Assembly: GCF_900102085.1 (NCBI RefSeq) | Contig: NZ_FMVM01000002.1 | Location: 124,001 to 188,000 of the forward strand | Source of the DNA: Paenibacillus polysaccharolyticus | Lineage (GTDB): Bacteria > Bacillota > Bacilli > Paenibacillales > Paenibacillaceae | Direction: 5' to 3' | Length of the DNA stretch: 64,000 nucleotides | Shown: positions 36,173-45,621 of the stretch, in pieces | Numbering within the stretch: position 1 is the stretch's first letter | Layout of the letters: the number at the start of each line of letters is the position of its first letter | The notes under the pieces: generated by a model | Told to the model about the DNA's origin: nothing | The model's input: the letters and a program-made list of their open reading frames with translations, nothing else | Databases searched by the model: none | Made by a program: the position numbers and the translations under genes

Positions 36173-39070
36173 ATGCGGTCACGTAAGAAAAAGGTACTGA
36201 TTCTGGCACTTGTTCTGGCTTTGGTGTTCTCGATCATCGTGATCTATCCATCCAAGAATCAGAGCCCCGGGACAGTGCATGCACTTGAGGATTTTGAAGC
36301 TGTAGCGGGCACCAGGGATTCACGAAGTTATGAACATTATCAGGAAACGTATGCGAGCACTGCCAAACCGGACACTACCGTAAGGATTCAAGGTGAAGCT
36401 TACACGGAGGCGGATAACGAAGAGTTCGAGGTGGTGCAAGGATATGAAGGGCTGGATGGCAGTGCAGTCATTACACCCGAATCCGGAACCATTCGCTGGG
36501 ATGTTCCCGTTCAAGTGAGTGGTTTATATCAGGTTCGCATTCACTATTATCCTGTTGAAGGCAAAAGTTCCGGAATCGAGCGCAAGCTGGAGTTAAACGG
36601 GGAAGTTCCTTTCCGGGAAGCGGATGTACTTCTGTTCGACAGGGTATGGGGCAATCGCGAAGATCACGTCCGTCAGGATGATCGAGGCAACGATCTCAGA
36701 CCAAGGCAGGTGGAGAAGCCGGAATGGCAACTCGCTTCGTTTCGAGATAGTGCCGGATATTTTGAGGAACCGTTTCAGTTTTATTTTGAAAAAGGCAACC
36801 AGCAATTATCTTTGACTTCTCTCAGAGAGAGTATGGCGATTGATTACATCGAACTGTATCAGGAGGAGGCCGTTCCTACGTATGCCGAAATCCAGAAGAC
36901 GTATGATTCGTTAGGTCTAAAGCCAGCTAGCCCCATCATGCTGAAAGTGCAAGGCGAAGAAGCGATCACCAAATCTTCACCTACACTTGCGCCCATCTCG
37001 GATCGATCCAGTCCATCACTTGAACCCTACGACGTATCCAAAATTCGGATCAATGCCATCGGAGGCCTGAACTGGAAACTTCCGGGGGAATGGGTTGAAT
37101 GGGAGATTGATGTGCCTGAAGATGGACTGTACCAGATTGCGTTAAAAGTAAAACAGGATCAGCTTCGGGGTATCTATGCCACACGCAGTCTTACCATTAA
37201 CGGCAAAGTTCCGTTTGAAGAGGTGAAACGAATTCGCTTCAACTATAGTCCGTCCTGGCAGACACAAGTGCTTGGAAACAGTGAAGAAGAACCCTATCAG
37301 TTCCATCTGGAGAAGGGGAAACACCGCTTACGGATGACAGTCACACTTGGCGATATTGCCCCGTTACTTCGAACGGTGGAATCAAGCGTACTTGAACTGA
37401 ATGAAATGTACCGCAAAATTCTAATGATTACCTCCAACAAACCTGATCCACTTCGGGATTATCAGTTGGAGAAGCGTATTCCAGAGATGATAGAGGTTTT
37501 TGAAAAACAAGCTGTGGTACTCACATCTGTCGCGGAGTATCTCGAAAAAGCAACCGGAGAACAGAGTGACAAAGTAGCCATTCTGAATGCCATGGTTGTA
37601 CAGCTCAAGGATATGGCGGCAAGGCCGGAAACCGTTCCGAAACGATTGGATACATTCAAAATTAATGTCGGTGGCCTGGGCACATGGATTCTGACTGTAC
37701 GTGAGCAACCGATTACGATGGATTACCTGGTTGTAGCTCCTTCAGGACAAGAAGTGCCAAAGGCTGAAGCGTCTGCGTTCCAACAGGTGAAGCATGAACT
37801 GGGTGCTTATGTCGCTTCCTACACGGAAGACTATGACAGTATCGGTAACGTGGAGAAAAAGAAGGACTCAATCACCGTATGGATCACCACCGGACGGGAT
37901 CAGGCTCAAGTGCTTAAGGGCATGATTGACGATACGTTTACACCGGATACCGATGTGTCTGTGCAGCTGAGACTTGTGCCACCAAATATTTTGTTGCCCG
38001 CAACGCTGGCCGGAGAAGGTCCCGATGTGGCGATGCAAATGGGTGAAGATATTCCTGTGAACTATGCGATGAGAAATGCCGCAGCAGATCTGAGCAAGTT
38101 TCCGGATTTCAAAGAGGTGGCTAGCAGATTCCGGGCAAGTGGAATAACACCTTATGAGTATGACGGTGGAGTGTACGCACTACCGGAGCAGCAACATTTC
38201 CCAATGCTATTTTACCGCAAGGATATATTGAATGAATTAGGTTTGGAGCCACCAAAAACTTGGCAGGACGTGTATAATGCGATCGCTGTATTGCAGAAAC
38301 ACAATATGGAGTTCTATCTGCCGATTGAAGATACGCTGAACAATGCCAACATGGTTCCTAACGCCACATTTGCAATGCTTTTATATCAGAATGATGGAAA
38401 GTTCTACAACGAAGATGGGAAAAAGAGTGCGCTTGATTCAGAAATTTCGATGGAAGCTTTCAAACGCTGGACGCAATTTTATACGAATTACAAGTTCCCG
38501 TTGAAAGCCGATTTTCCAAACCGTTTCCGTACAGGAGAAATGCCGATCGGCATAGCTGACTACACGACCTATAACATGTTGACGGTTTTAGCACCGGAAA
38601 TCCGCAATCTGTGGGACTTCACGATTGTGCCTGGCACACAGCTTCCGGATGGTTCTATACGGCATGAGGTAGCTAGCGCGAGCAGTGCAGTCATGATGCT
38701 CGAAAATGCCAATAACAAAGAAGCGGCATGGAAATTCATGAAATGGTGGACGGATGAGTCAACCCAGATCGAGTACGGACGAGAAATGGAAGGTCTGATG
38801 GGCGCGGCTGCCCGTTATCCTACAGCGAACATTGAAGCTTTAGAACAATTACCTTGGCCAGTGAAGGATTACCAGAACCTGGAGAAGCAGTGGGAGTGGG
38901 TGCAAGGTATCCCGCAGATGCCAGGGGGTTATTTTACAGGTCGACATTTGGATAATGCTTTCCGAAAAGTCGTTAACGCGAATGAAAATCCACGTGAGGC
39001 TTTATCAGACTATGTACTGTATATTGACGATGAGATTGAACTGAAACGCAAGGAATTTAATCTGAAATAA
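36173..39070 (+). CDS. Membrane-tethered fusion of two CBM-like domains and a sugar-binding-protein domain
   Basis: The 965-residue protein has an N-terminal hydrophobic anchor (about 8-26) without a lipobox. Two beta-sandwich regions follow: about 70-232 (IQGEAYTEADNEEFEVV to MAIDYIELYQ) and about 290-395 (WVEWEIDVPEDGLYQIALKV to LEKGKHRLRMTV), both with the pattern of galactose-binding-like carbohydrate modules. A helical linker (about 405-490) leads to a complete CUT1-type binding domain (about 565-965; SITVWITTGRDQAQVLKGMI, MLFYRKDILNELGLEPPKTW, WKFMKWWTDESTQ). It would hold a polymer with its sandwiches and pass oligosaccharide ends to a permease. Permease pair 1 starts 19 bp downstream. 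Confidence 0.9.
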   Translation: MRSRKKKVLILALVLALVFSIIVIYPSKNQSPGTVHALEDFEAVAGTRDSRSYEHYQETYASTAKPDTTVRIQGEAYTEADNEEFEVVQGYEGLDGSAVITPESGTIRWDVPVQVSGLYQVRIHYYPVEGKSSGIERKLELNGEVPFREADVLLFDRVWGNREDHVRQDDRGNDLRPRQVEKPEWQLASFRDSAGYFEEPFQFYFEKGNQQLSLTSLRESMAIDYIELYQEEAVPTYAEIQKTYDSLGLKPASPIMLKVQGEEAITKSSPTLAPISDRSSPSLEPYDVSKIRINAIGGLNWKLPGEWVEWEIDVPEDGLYQIALKVKQDQLRGIYATRSLTINGKVPFEEVKRIRFNYSPSWQTQVLGNSEEEPYQFHLEKGKHRLRMTVTLGDIAPLLRTVESSVLELNEMYRKILMITSNKPDPLRDYQLEKRIPEMIEVFEKQAVVLTSVAEYLEKATGEQSDKVAILNAMVVQLKDMAARPETVPKRLDTFKINVGGLGTWILTVREQPITMDYLVVAPSGQEVPKAEASAFQQVKHELGAYVASYTEDYDSIGNVEKKKDSITVWITTGRDQAQVLKGMIDDTFTPDTDVSVQLRLVPPNILLPATLAGEGPDVAMQMGEDIPVNYAMRNAAADLSKFPDFKEVASRFRASGITPYEYDGGVYALPEQQHFPMLFYRKDILNELGLEPPKTWQDVYNAIAVLQKHNMEFYLPIEDTLNNANMVPNATFAMLLYQNDGKFYNEDGKKSALDSEISMEAFKRWTQFYTNYKFPLKADFPNRFRTGEMPIGIADYTTYNMLTVLAPEIRNLWDFTIVPGTQLPDGSIRHEVASASSAVMMLENANNKEAAWKFMKWWTDESTQIEYGREMEGLMGAAARYPTANIEALEQLPWPVKDYQNLEKQWEWVQGIPQMPGGYFTGRHLDNAFRKVVNANENPREALSDYVLYIDDEIELKRKEFNLK

Positions 39071-39089
39071 AGGAAAGGGAGGGTAACGG

Positions 39090-40046
39090 TTGCAAGCTAA
39101 AACATCCAAGACAGCCGCCGCTCCTGTTATGCATACACGCCAGGTCGGCTGGTGGTCCTTATTGAAAAGGAATCTGTATCTCAGCAGGCATTATTACGTC
39201 TTAATGGCACCATTTATGCTGATCTTTTTCATGTTTACAGTCATCCCGGTCGGCATATCGCTCGGTCTCAGCTTTTTTCACTTTAATATGCTGGAGTTGC
39301 CACGTTTTGTCGGTTGGCAAAACTATTCCCGGTTGTTTCTGAACGACGACGTATTCCTAATTGCACTCAAAAACACGTTGCTGTTTGCAGTGATCACGGG
39401 TCCAGTCAGTTATATTGCCTGTTTTTTATTTGCTTGGATTATCAATGAGCTGTCTCCTAAAGTCAGAGCAGTTATGACATTGGTTTTCTATGCGCCGTCA
39501 ATCTCAGGTAATGTATTTTTCATCTGGCTGATCATTTTCTCTGGTGACAGCTACGGATATATGAACGGTTTCCTCATGCGCCTTGGCGTGATTCTGGAGC
39601 CGATTCAGTGGCTTTCTAACGAGAAGTATGTACTGGGCATCGTTATTTTGGTGCAGCTCTGGCTTAGTCTCGGAACCAGCTTTTTGGCTTTTATTGCCGG
39701 TTTGCAGACGATTGACCGCTCGCTGGTGGAAGCCGGAACGGTGGACGGTATCAAAAACCGCTGGCAGGAGCTTTGGTATATTACGCTGCCATCCATGAGA
39801 CCTCAGTTGATGTTTGGTGCAGTCATGCAGATTACAGCATCGTTCGCAGTAGCCGAAATTTCGATTGCCTTGGCTGGATTCCCAAGTGTTAACTATGCAG
39901 CGCATACGGTAGTCACGCATTTGATGGACTTTGGTACGATTCGCTTTGAGATGGGATATGCTTCAGCGATCGCAACCGTGCTGTTTGCATTGATGCTTGG
40001 AACGAACATTTTCACGCAAAAAATGCTGAGAAAGATAGGTGAATGA
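39090..40046 (+). CDS. CUT1 ABC permease, pair 1 subunit A
   Basis: The 318-residue permease has six predicted helices and the contact loop EAGTVDGIKNRWQELWYITLP near 210-230. It starts with TTG behind GGGAGGG and its stop overlaps the next start by 4 bp. With the next gene it forms the channel for the fusion protein or the lipoprotein upstream. Confidence 0.93.
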   Translation: MQAKTSKTAAAPVMHTRQVGWWSLLKRNLYLSRHYYVLMAPFMLIFFMFTVIPVGISLGLSFFHFNMLELPRFVGWQNYSRLFLNDDVFLIALKNTLLFAVITGPVSYIACFLFAWIINELSPKVRAVMTLVFYAPSISGNVFFIWLIIFSGDSYGYMNGFLMRLGVILEPIQWLSNEKYVLGIVILVQLWLSLGTSFLAFIAGLQTIDRSLVEAGTVDGIKNRWQELWYITLPSMRPQLMFGAVMQITASFAVAEISIALAGFPSVNYAAHTVVTHLMDFGTIRFEMGYASAIATVLFALMLGTNIFTQKMLRKIGE

Positions 40047-40924
40047 CGATGACCAGCAAAGTACGTGCAGTCTTCGGCATGCCGAAGAGACTTAACCGGT
40101 CATTTACCGTCAGTTTCATGTTGTTTGCGCTACTGGCTGTGTTCGGATCATTTATGGTGCTTCCGTTGATTTATGCGGTCAACAATGCCTTTAAGCCGCT
40201 GGATGAGCTGTTTATCTTCCCGCCGCGCTTCTGGGTGAACAATCCGACGACAGAAAATTTCGCAGATTTGATTAATCTGATGGGCAATTCCTGGGTCCCC
40301 TTGTCTCGATATATTGCCAATACACTACTCATTACACTAGTGGGCACAGCTGGGCACATCTTGCTTGCTTCAGCAGCAGCTTACCCCTTGGCGAAATATC
40401 GTTTTCCGGGGTCGAAAATATTATTTACCATTGTTATTCTGTCATTGATGTTCTCGCCGCACGTTACGGCAATTCCGAACTACATGGTGATGTCCTGGCT
40501 TGGTTGGATCAACACACACGCTTCCATCATTGTTCCTTCGCTGGCGTTCTCACTAGGACTATTTCTAATGAAACAGTTCATGGAACAGATTCCTGATGCG
40601 TTGCTGGAAGCAGCGAAAATTGATGGCGCGAATGAATATCGGATTTTTTGGAGCATTGTGATGCCTAATGTGAAGCCAGCATGGCTCACACTTATGATTT
40701 TGCAATTCCCTGCCCTATGGGGAACAGACGGCGGTAGCTTTATTTACAGTGAAAATCTCAAAACGTTGCATTATGCACTCAGTCAGATCGTGCAAGGCGG
40801 GATTGCCAGAGCAGGGGTTGGTGCTGCCGTAGCGCTACTGCTCATGATTGTACCGATCACGCTGTTTGTTATCTCTCAGAGCAGTGTGATGCAGACGATG
40901 GCTACTTCAGGCATGAAAGAATAG
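40043..40924 (+). CDS. CUT1 ABC permease, pair 1 subunit B
   Basis: The 293-residue partner permease has six predicted helices and the loop EAAKIDGANEYRIFWSIVMP near 190-210. Its ATG overlaps the preceding stop (ATGA). The C-terminal end SSVMQTMATSGMKE is of the usual UgpE type. Confidence 0.93.
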   Translation: MTMTSKVRAVFGMPKRLNRSFTVSFMLFALLAVFGSFMVLPLIYAVNNAFKPLDELFIFPPRFWVNNPTTENFADLINLMGNSWVPLSRYIANTLLITLVGTAGHILLASAAAYPLAKYRFPGSKILFTIVILSLMFSPHVTAIPNYMVMSWLGWINTHASIIVPSLAFSLGLFLMKQFMEQIPDALLEAAKIDGANEYRIFWSIVMPNVKPAWLTLMILQFPALWGTDGGSFIYSENLKTLHYALSQIVQGGIARAGVGAAVALLLMIVPITLFVISQSSVMQTMATSGMKE

Positions 40925-40939
40925 AAAGGAGGCAGCAAA

Positions 40940-42415
40940 GTGCAGCATAGCACGCGAAAAAGCACATGGAAAGAACGTAAATGGGTCATCATGGGCATGG
41001 TCTGCCTCCTGCTGTTCAGTTCAGCAGCACTGCCTGCAAGCGCAGACGGTGATCCAGATGCCTATCACTATTCCTATTACGGAGATACCGTTCCAGCTCC
41101 GGCTGCTTATGAAGCCACAACGATTATTACAGGCAAGAAGCTAAATATAACGCCTTTCAAGGAACCGAGTGATATGCATGTTACCGCAGATGAGCGTGTC
41201 TATGTGCTTGACTCGGGTAATGGACGAATTGTCGAGATGGATCGCAACTTCAAGCTAGTACGGACAATTGAGTCGTTCCAAAATGACGGCAAAACAGATC
41301 AATTTAAAAACCCGCAAGGATTGTTTGTAACGGAAAAAGGGGATTTACTGGTGGCTGATTCGGATAATCAGCGGGTTGTGCACTTGGATAACAAGGGAAA
41401 GCTCGTGAAAATTGTAGCTGAACCGAAGTCGGACTTGTTAAACGAGGACTTTCAATTCAAACCTATGCGGATTGTGATGGATCAGGGTGAGCGAATTTAC
41501 GTAATGGCCGCAGGTGTATTTGACGGCTTCATGGAATTCAGCGCCGATGGCGAGTTCTCCTCCTTCATTGGTGCGAACCGGGTTCAGGTTGATCCTGTCG
41601 AATATCTCTGGAAACGATTTGCTACTCGGGAGCAGAGAAGTCAGATGGTCATGTTTACCCCGACCGAGTTCACCAATCTGGATATGGACAAAGAAGGATT
41701 TATCTACGCCACCAGCGGTGATCGCGGCAAAGATCCCATTAAGAAATTGAACGCCCAAGGAACAGACATTTTGCGGAGAGAAGGATATTCAGCACCTCAA
41801 GGTGATCTAAGGTATACCACGGAAGCTGGACCATCACGTCTGATTGATGTCGATGTAGGGGACAGCGATATGTACTCTGTACTCGATTCAAACAGGGGCC
41901 GCATCTTTACCTATAATGGCGACGGTTATCTGCTCCATATTTTTGGCGGCATCGGGAACCGGATGGGTATGTTTAATACACCTGTCGCGCTGGAGCGAGC
42001 GGGAGACCGGATGCTTGTTCTGGACAAAGCGCTTGGCGAAATTACCGTATTCCAGACGACAGAATATGGACGCACATTACATGATGCCGTGCGCAGTTAT
42101 TACAATGGCGAAGAAGATCAGTCTTCGGAACTGTTTGCGAAGGCAGCCGAGATGAATGCCAATCTGGAATATGCCTATGCAGGTATTGGTAAAGCGTTGC
42201 TTCGCCAGAAAGAATATGCCGAGTCGGCGCAATACTTCAAGCAAAGCATGGAGCGTCAAGGGTACTCCAAAGCTTTTCTTCTCTATCGGAAGGAACTGAT
42301 GCGTGAACACTTTTCATGGGTGATGTCCGGTATATTCCTGGCTGTAGCTGCGTTCGTCACTATCGCCATCGTTCGCAGGCAGAAAAGGAGGACAACGAAT
42401 GCAGGCATCAAGTAA
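40940..42415 (+). CDS. NHL-type beta-propeller protein with TPR and C-terminal membrane anchor
   Basis: The 491-residue protein has a signal peptide (about 14-35, ending ASAD) and repeated propeller motifs such as VYVLDSGNGRIVEMD, LLVADSDNQRVVHLD and MLVLDKALGEITVF. Two TPR-like helical repeats follow (about 385-445; LEYAYAGIGKALLRQKEYAE), then one membrane helix (about 457-478) and a basic tail. The propeller should face outside, tethered near the permeases. No enzyme motif is visible. Its position inside a transport operon suggests a scaffold or sensor. It starts with GTG behind AGGAGG and its end overlaps the next gene by 17 bp. Confidence 0.9.
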   Translation: MQHSTRKSTWKERKWVIMGMVCLLLFSSAALPASADGDPDAYHYSYYGDTVPAPAAYEATTIITGKKLNITPFKEPSDMHVTADERVYVLDSGNGRIVEMDRNFKLVRTIESFQNDGKTDQFKNPQGLFVTEKGDLLVADSDNQRVVHLDNKGKLVKIVAEPKSDLLNEDFQFKPMRIVMDQGERIYVMAAGVFDGFMEFSADGEFSSFIGANRVQVDPVEYLWKRFATREQRSQMVMFTPTEFTNLDMDKEGFIYATSGDRGKDPIKKLNAQGTDILRREGYSAPQGDLRYTTEAGPSRLIDVDVGDSDMYSVLDSNRGRIFTYNGDGYLLHIFGGIGNRMGMFNTPVALERAGDRMLVLDKALGEITVFQTTEYGRTLHDAVRSYYNGEEDQSSELFAKAAEMNANLEYAYAGIGKALLRQKEYAESAQYFKQSMERQGYSKAFLLYRKELMREHFSWVMSGIFLAVAAFVTIAIVRRQKRRTTNAGIK

Positions 42416-43034
42416 ACAATTGTACCAGTATCCGCTGCATCTTATTTTTCATCCCTTTGACGGGTATTGGGAATTGAAATATGAGCGGAATCAAAAAACG
42501 ACACTGGTGATCTCTTTAATGATTATGGTGTTGCTCGTCTTCACTAAAATTTTGCAAGCCCAGTACAGTGGCTTTCTGATTAACTTTAACAATCCAAAGT
42601 ACCTGAACAGCTTGCTTGAGATGGTGTACGTTGTCATTCCCGTGTTGTTCTGGTGTGTGGCCAACTGGTCTCTAACCACATTGATGGATGGCGAGGGCAA
42701 GTTCTCTGAAATTTTCATGTCAACGTGTTTTGCCCTGGTTCCGATGTTTCTGGTGCATTTCCCGTGGATCTGGCTGAGTCTCGCTATTTCTGCGCAGGAA
42801 ACGGCATTTTATTACTTCTCTAATGCGATTGCGGTTTGCTGGACCGTGTACCTGTTATTTGTAGGCAACATGACTGTGCATCAGTACACACCAGCCAAAA
42901 CGATTCTAACGATGCTGCTCACGCTTGTAGCTATGGCATTTATGGCTTTCTTATGCTTGTTGTTCTTTAGCCTTGTGCAGCAGATTGTCTCTTTTGTCTA
43001 CACGATCTATCAGGAATTAGTGCTTCGGGGCTAG
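42399..43034 (+). CDS. Yip1-family integral membrane protein
   Basis: The 211-residue protein has a short cytoplasmic N-terminus (YHLIFHPFDGYWELKYE, a Yip1-type opening) and about five hydrophobic helices. The family is membrane-embedded and of unknown role in bacteria. The gene overlaps the propeller gene by 17 bp and AAGGAGG precedes its ATG, so its product is made in step with its neighbours and may belong to the same membrane complex. Confidence 0.88.
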   Translation: MQASSKQLYQYPLHLIFHPFDGYWELKYERNQKTTLVISLMIMVLLVFTKILQAQYSGFLINFNNPKYLNSLLEMVYVVIPVLFWCVANWSLTTLMDGEGKFSEIFMSTCFALVPMFLVHFPWIWLSLAISAQETAFYYFSNAIAVCWTVYLLFVGNMTVHQYTPAKTILTMLLTLVAMAFMAFLCLLFFSLVQQIVSFVYTIYQELVLRG

Positions 43035-43050
43035 GAAGGAGGAAATCAGA

Positions 43051-45621
43051 ATGAAATATGCCGCAGCCAAAAAAATAACCGGAATACTGCTGGTGAGTAG
43101 CTTGCTTCTAAGCGGTTGTCAGTTCTCGCCATCTACGGCGGCTCGCGAGACGGCAGCAGATGTTAGTCAAGTGGAGACTCCTTCCCTGCCTCCCGGAGAA
43201 AAACTGAAATCTGCTTTTAGTGATACACGCATTCCCGGCATGATCGGCATCGCCCGAAACAACGCTTTGCAGTTGTTGATCAACGAGGAGACTGCTGAAA
43301 TTGCCGTTATCCATAGTAAAAGCGGACAAATCTGGCGCAGTAACCCGGAAGAACGCGAGAAGGATGGCATTGCAGCCGGAATTAACAAGGACCTTCTGTC
43401 CTCCCAATCCAGACTGAGCTTTTTCAACAGTTCAGGCCAGAGCAGTATGGTGAATTCGTTCACGGACAGTGTTCGGCATAAACAAGTGAGTTACGAAACA
43501 TTACCGAACGGGGTACGCGTTCACTATCAATTTGGCAACACGGAGCGATCTATTGAAGATCTGCCAGTGAAGATCAGCAAAGAGCGTTTCGAACAATATG
43601 TGCTGGCTAAGCTCGATAAATCCGGCGAACGGGCCTTGAAAGTCGGATATGCAGAAGATAAAGATGAAGGCGTATACAATCGGATTGACAAAGCTATGCA
43701 AGGTCTGCAACTTACCCGTGCACTGAAAGCTTTCGAAGACGCCGGATACACAGAAGAAGATCTTGTCAAAGATCACACCGAACATGGCATTGAGCAGGAA
43801 CGAAGCGGGCCACGTCTATTCATGCTCACGATGGAATATGAACTGGACGGAGAGCAGCTTAAAGTGCGAGTGCCAGCTTCAGGTATCCATTTTCCAGAAG
43901 AGTATCCCATCAACACTCTGTCTGTGCTGGAGTACTTCGGAGCTGGAGGCTCCAAAGAAGAAGGATCGATTCTCGTACCAGATGGTTCGGGAGCGCTCAT
44001 CCACTTCAACAATGGTAAGTTACAGTACCCATCCTACCAGCAGGATATTTACGGTCCAGACTTAACGATGAAGCTGCGTGAAGCCAGTTCCAGTGAAAGC
44101 AAAGCAAGATTGCCTGTCTTTGGCGTGATTCGTCCGGAAGGTGCTTTCCTGGGCATTATCGAAGAAGGGGATGCGGTGGCTGTAGTGAATGCAGATATAA
44201 GTGGGAAGCTGAACAGCTACAATAACGTATATCCCAGTTTTTATGTCGTGAACAAAAGTGATATTACACTTCAGTCCAGTGACATGGTTCGCACATTACC
44301 GAAGTTCCAGAATAAACCGACGTCGTCTGATTTTGTGGTTCGTTACGCTTTTGTAGGCGAGGAGCAGGCTTCGTATTCTGGTCTGGCCTCACTGTACCGG
44401 GAGTACCTGGTGCAAACCGGGGGACTTCCTGAAATGAAATCGTCTGAGGAGCAGTCTGCGATCCCGTTTTATCTCAAGCTTTTCGGAGGCATGACAACAA
44501 GACAGCATATGCTCGGCATACCTTATAATTCCACGGAGGCTCTGACGACGTTTGATGAGGGAAAAGAGATTCTTTCGAAGCTGATGGAAAAAAATGTGTC
44601 GAACATTCAAGTGCGTTATGCCGGATGGTTCAATGGCGGACTGCACCACAGATTGCCGGATTCCATTAAGGTGGACGGAGTAATTGGCGGAAAAAAAGGA
44701 ATGAAAGATTTCAGCGCTTTTACGAGTGAAGAGGGAATCGGATTTTATCCGGATGTAGCTGTACTTAACGTGCAATCGAAAAAAGGATTCAGTCCATCGA
44801 ATGAGGCTTCCCGGTCTTTAACACAGGAACCAGCGGTCCTCTATCCAATGGATCTGGCTTTGGAGCGACGGACGAAGGATGTATCGGCTTCCTATGTCCT
44901 CTCACCGAATGAGATTGACGATGTGACAACAGATATGCTGAAGGACATGGAACCACTCCAGGCGGGAGGCATCTCTCTGAAAGATATGGCAGAACAGTTA
45001 AACAGCGATATGAATCCGAAGAAATTGCTTGATCGTACGCAAGCACTGGATACGGTTCGAAAATCTTTGGATCAAATTAAACAACAAGCAGGCTCCATTG
45101 TGGCTGAAGGCGGTAACGCTTACGCGCTTCCTTACATTACAGGCCTTACGGATGCTCCGATGAGCAGTAGTCGGTTCAAACTGGAGGATGAAGAAGTTCC
45201 GTTTTTTCAGCTGGTCGTTCACGGCCGTATTCCTTATACCGGTTCTCCGTATAATCTGTCCACGTATACCGATGCAAGACAGTATGTGCTGAAGCTGATT
45301 GAATATGGAGCGAGCCCTTATTTTGCTTGGTTTAATGCCCCGGGCCATGTGGTGAAAGAAACGGATTACAACCATCTCTATGCCGCGAATTACGAGCAAT
45401 GGATGGATATGGCAGCTGAGATTTATACCGAAGTTAGCCAAGTAAACAAGTCGTTCACCGGGCGTCCAATGATTACTCATGAATCTTTGAGTGAAGGTGT
45501 ATTTCGAACAACCTATGAAGGCGGAGGATATGTAATTGTCAATTACAATGACTCTTCTGTTGAAGTAGAGAATCATACCGTTGAAGCCCTAAGTTATGTG
45601 ACTGGTGGTGAGCAGCTCTGA
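43051..45621 (+). CDS. Large lipoprotein with DUF5696-type domain
   Basis: The 856-residue protein has lipobox LLLSGC with Cys23 and no other membrane segment, so it sits on the outer face of the membrane. The first 300 residues are beta-rich; the part from about 480 to 770 alternates strands and helices in a way that suggests a TIM-barrel (VRYAGWFNGGLHH, GIGFYPDVAVLN, GSIVAEGGNAYALPY, FFQLVVHGRIPYTGSPYN). I recall this kind of protein as DUF5696 in Paenibacillus. A glycoside hydrolase role is plausible because of the barrel pattern and acidic residues, but no known catalytic motif is seen. It lies between the Yip1 gene and permease pair 2. Confidence 0.88.
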   Translation: MKYAAAKKITGILLVSSLLLSGCQFSPSTAARETAADVSQVETPSLPPGEKLKSAFSDTRIPGMIGIARNNALQLLINEETAEIAVIHSKSGQIWRSNPEEREKDGIAAGINKDLLSSQSRLSFFNSSGQSSMVNSFTDSVRHKQVSYETLPNGVRVHYQFGNTERSIEDLPVKISKERFEQYVLAKLDKSGERALKVGYAEDKDEGVYNRIDKAMQGLQLTRALKAFEDAGYTEEDLVKDHTEHGIEQERSGPRLFMLTMEYELDGEQLKVRVPASGIHFPEEYPINTLSVLEYFGAGGSKEEGSILVPDGSGALIHFNNGKLQYPSYQQDIYGPDLTMKLREASSSESKARLPVFGVIRPEGAFLGIIEEGDAVAVVNADISGKLNSYNNVYPSFYVVNKSDITLQSSDMVRTLPKFQNKPTSSDFVVRYAFVGEEQASYSGLASLYREYLVQTGGLPEMKSSEEQSAIPFYLKLFGGMTTRQHMLGIPYNSTEALTTFDEGKEILSKLMEKNVSNIQVRYAGWFNGGLHHRLPDSIKVDGVIGGKKGMKDFSAFTSEEGIGFYPDVAVLNVQSKKGFSPSNEASRSLTQEPAVLYPMDLALERRTKDVSASYVLSPNEIDDVTTDMLKDMEPLQAGGISLKDMAEQLNSDMNPKKLLDRTQALDTVRKSLDQIKQQAGSIVAEGGNAYALPYITGLTDAPMSSSRFKLEDEEVPFFQLVVHGRIPYTGSPYNLSTYTDARQYVLKLIEYGASPYFAWFNAPGHVVKETDYNHLYAANYEQWMDMAAEIYTEVSQVNKSFTGRPMITHESLSEGVFRTTYEGGGYVIVNYNDSSVEVENHTVEALSYVTGGEQL

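Noticed and set aside
44998..45576. Minus-strand open frame opposite the DUF5696 gene
   Set aside because: It has no start signal and is explained by the codon pattern of the plus-strand gene.
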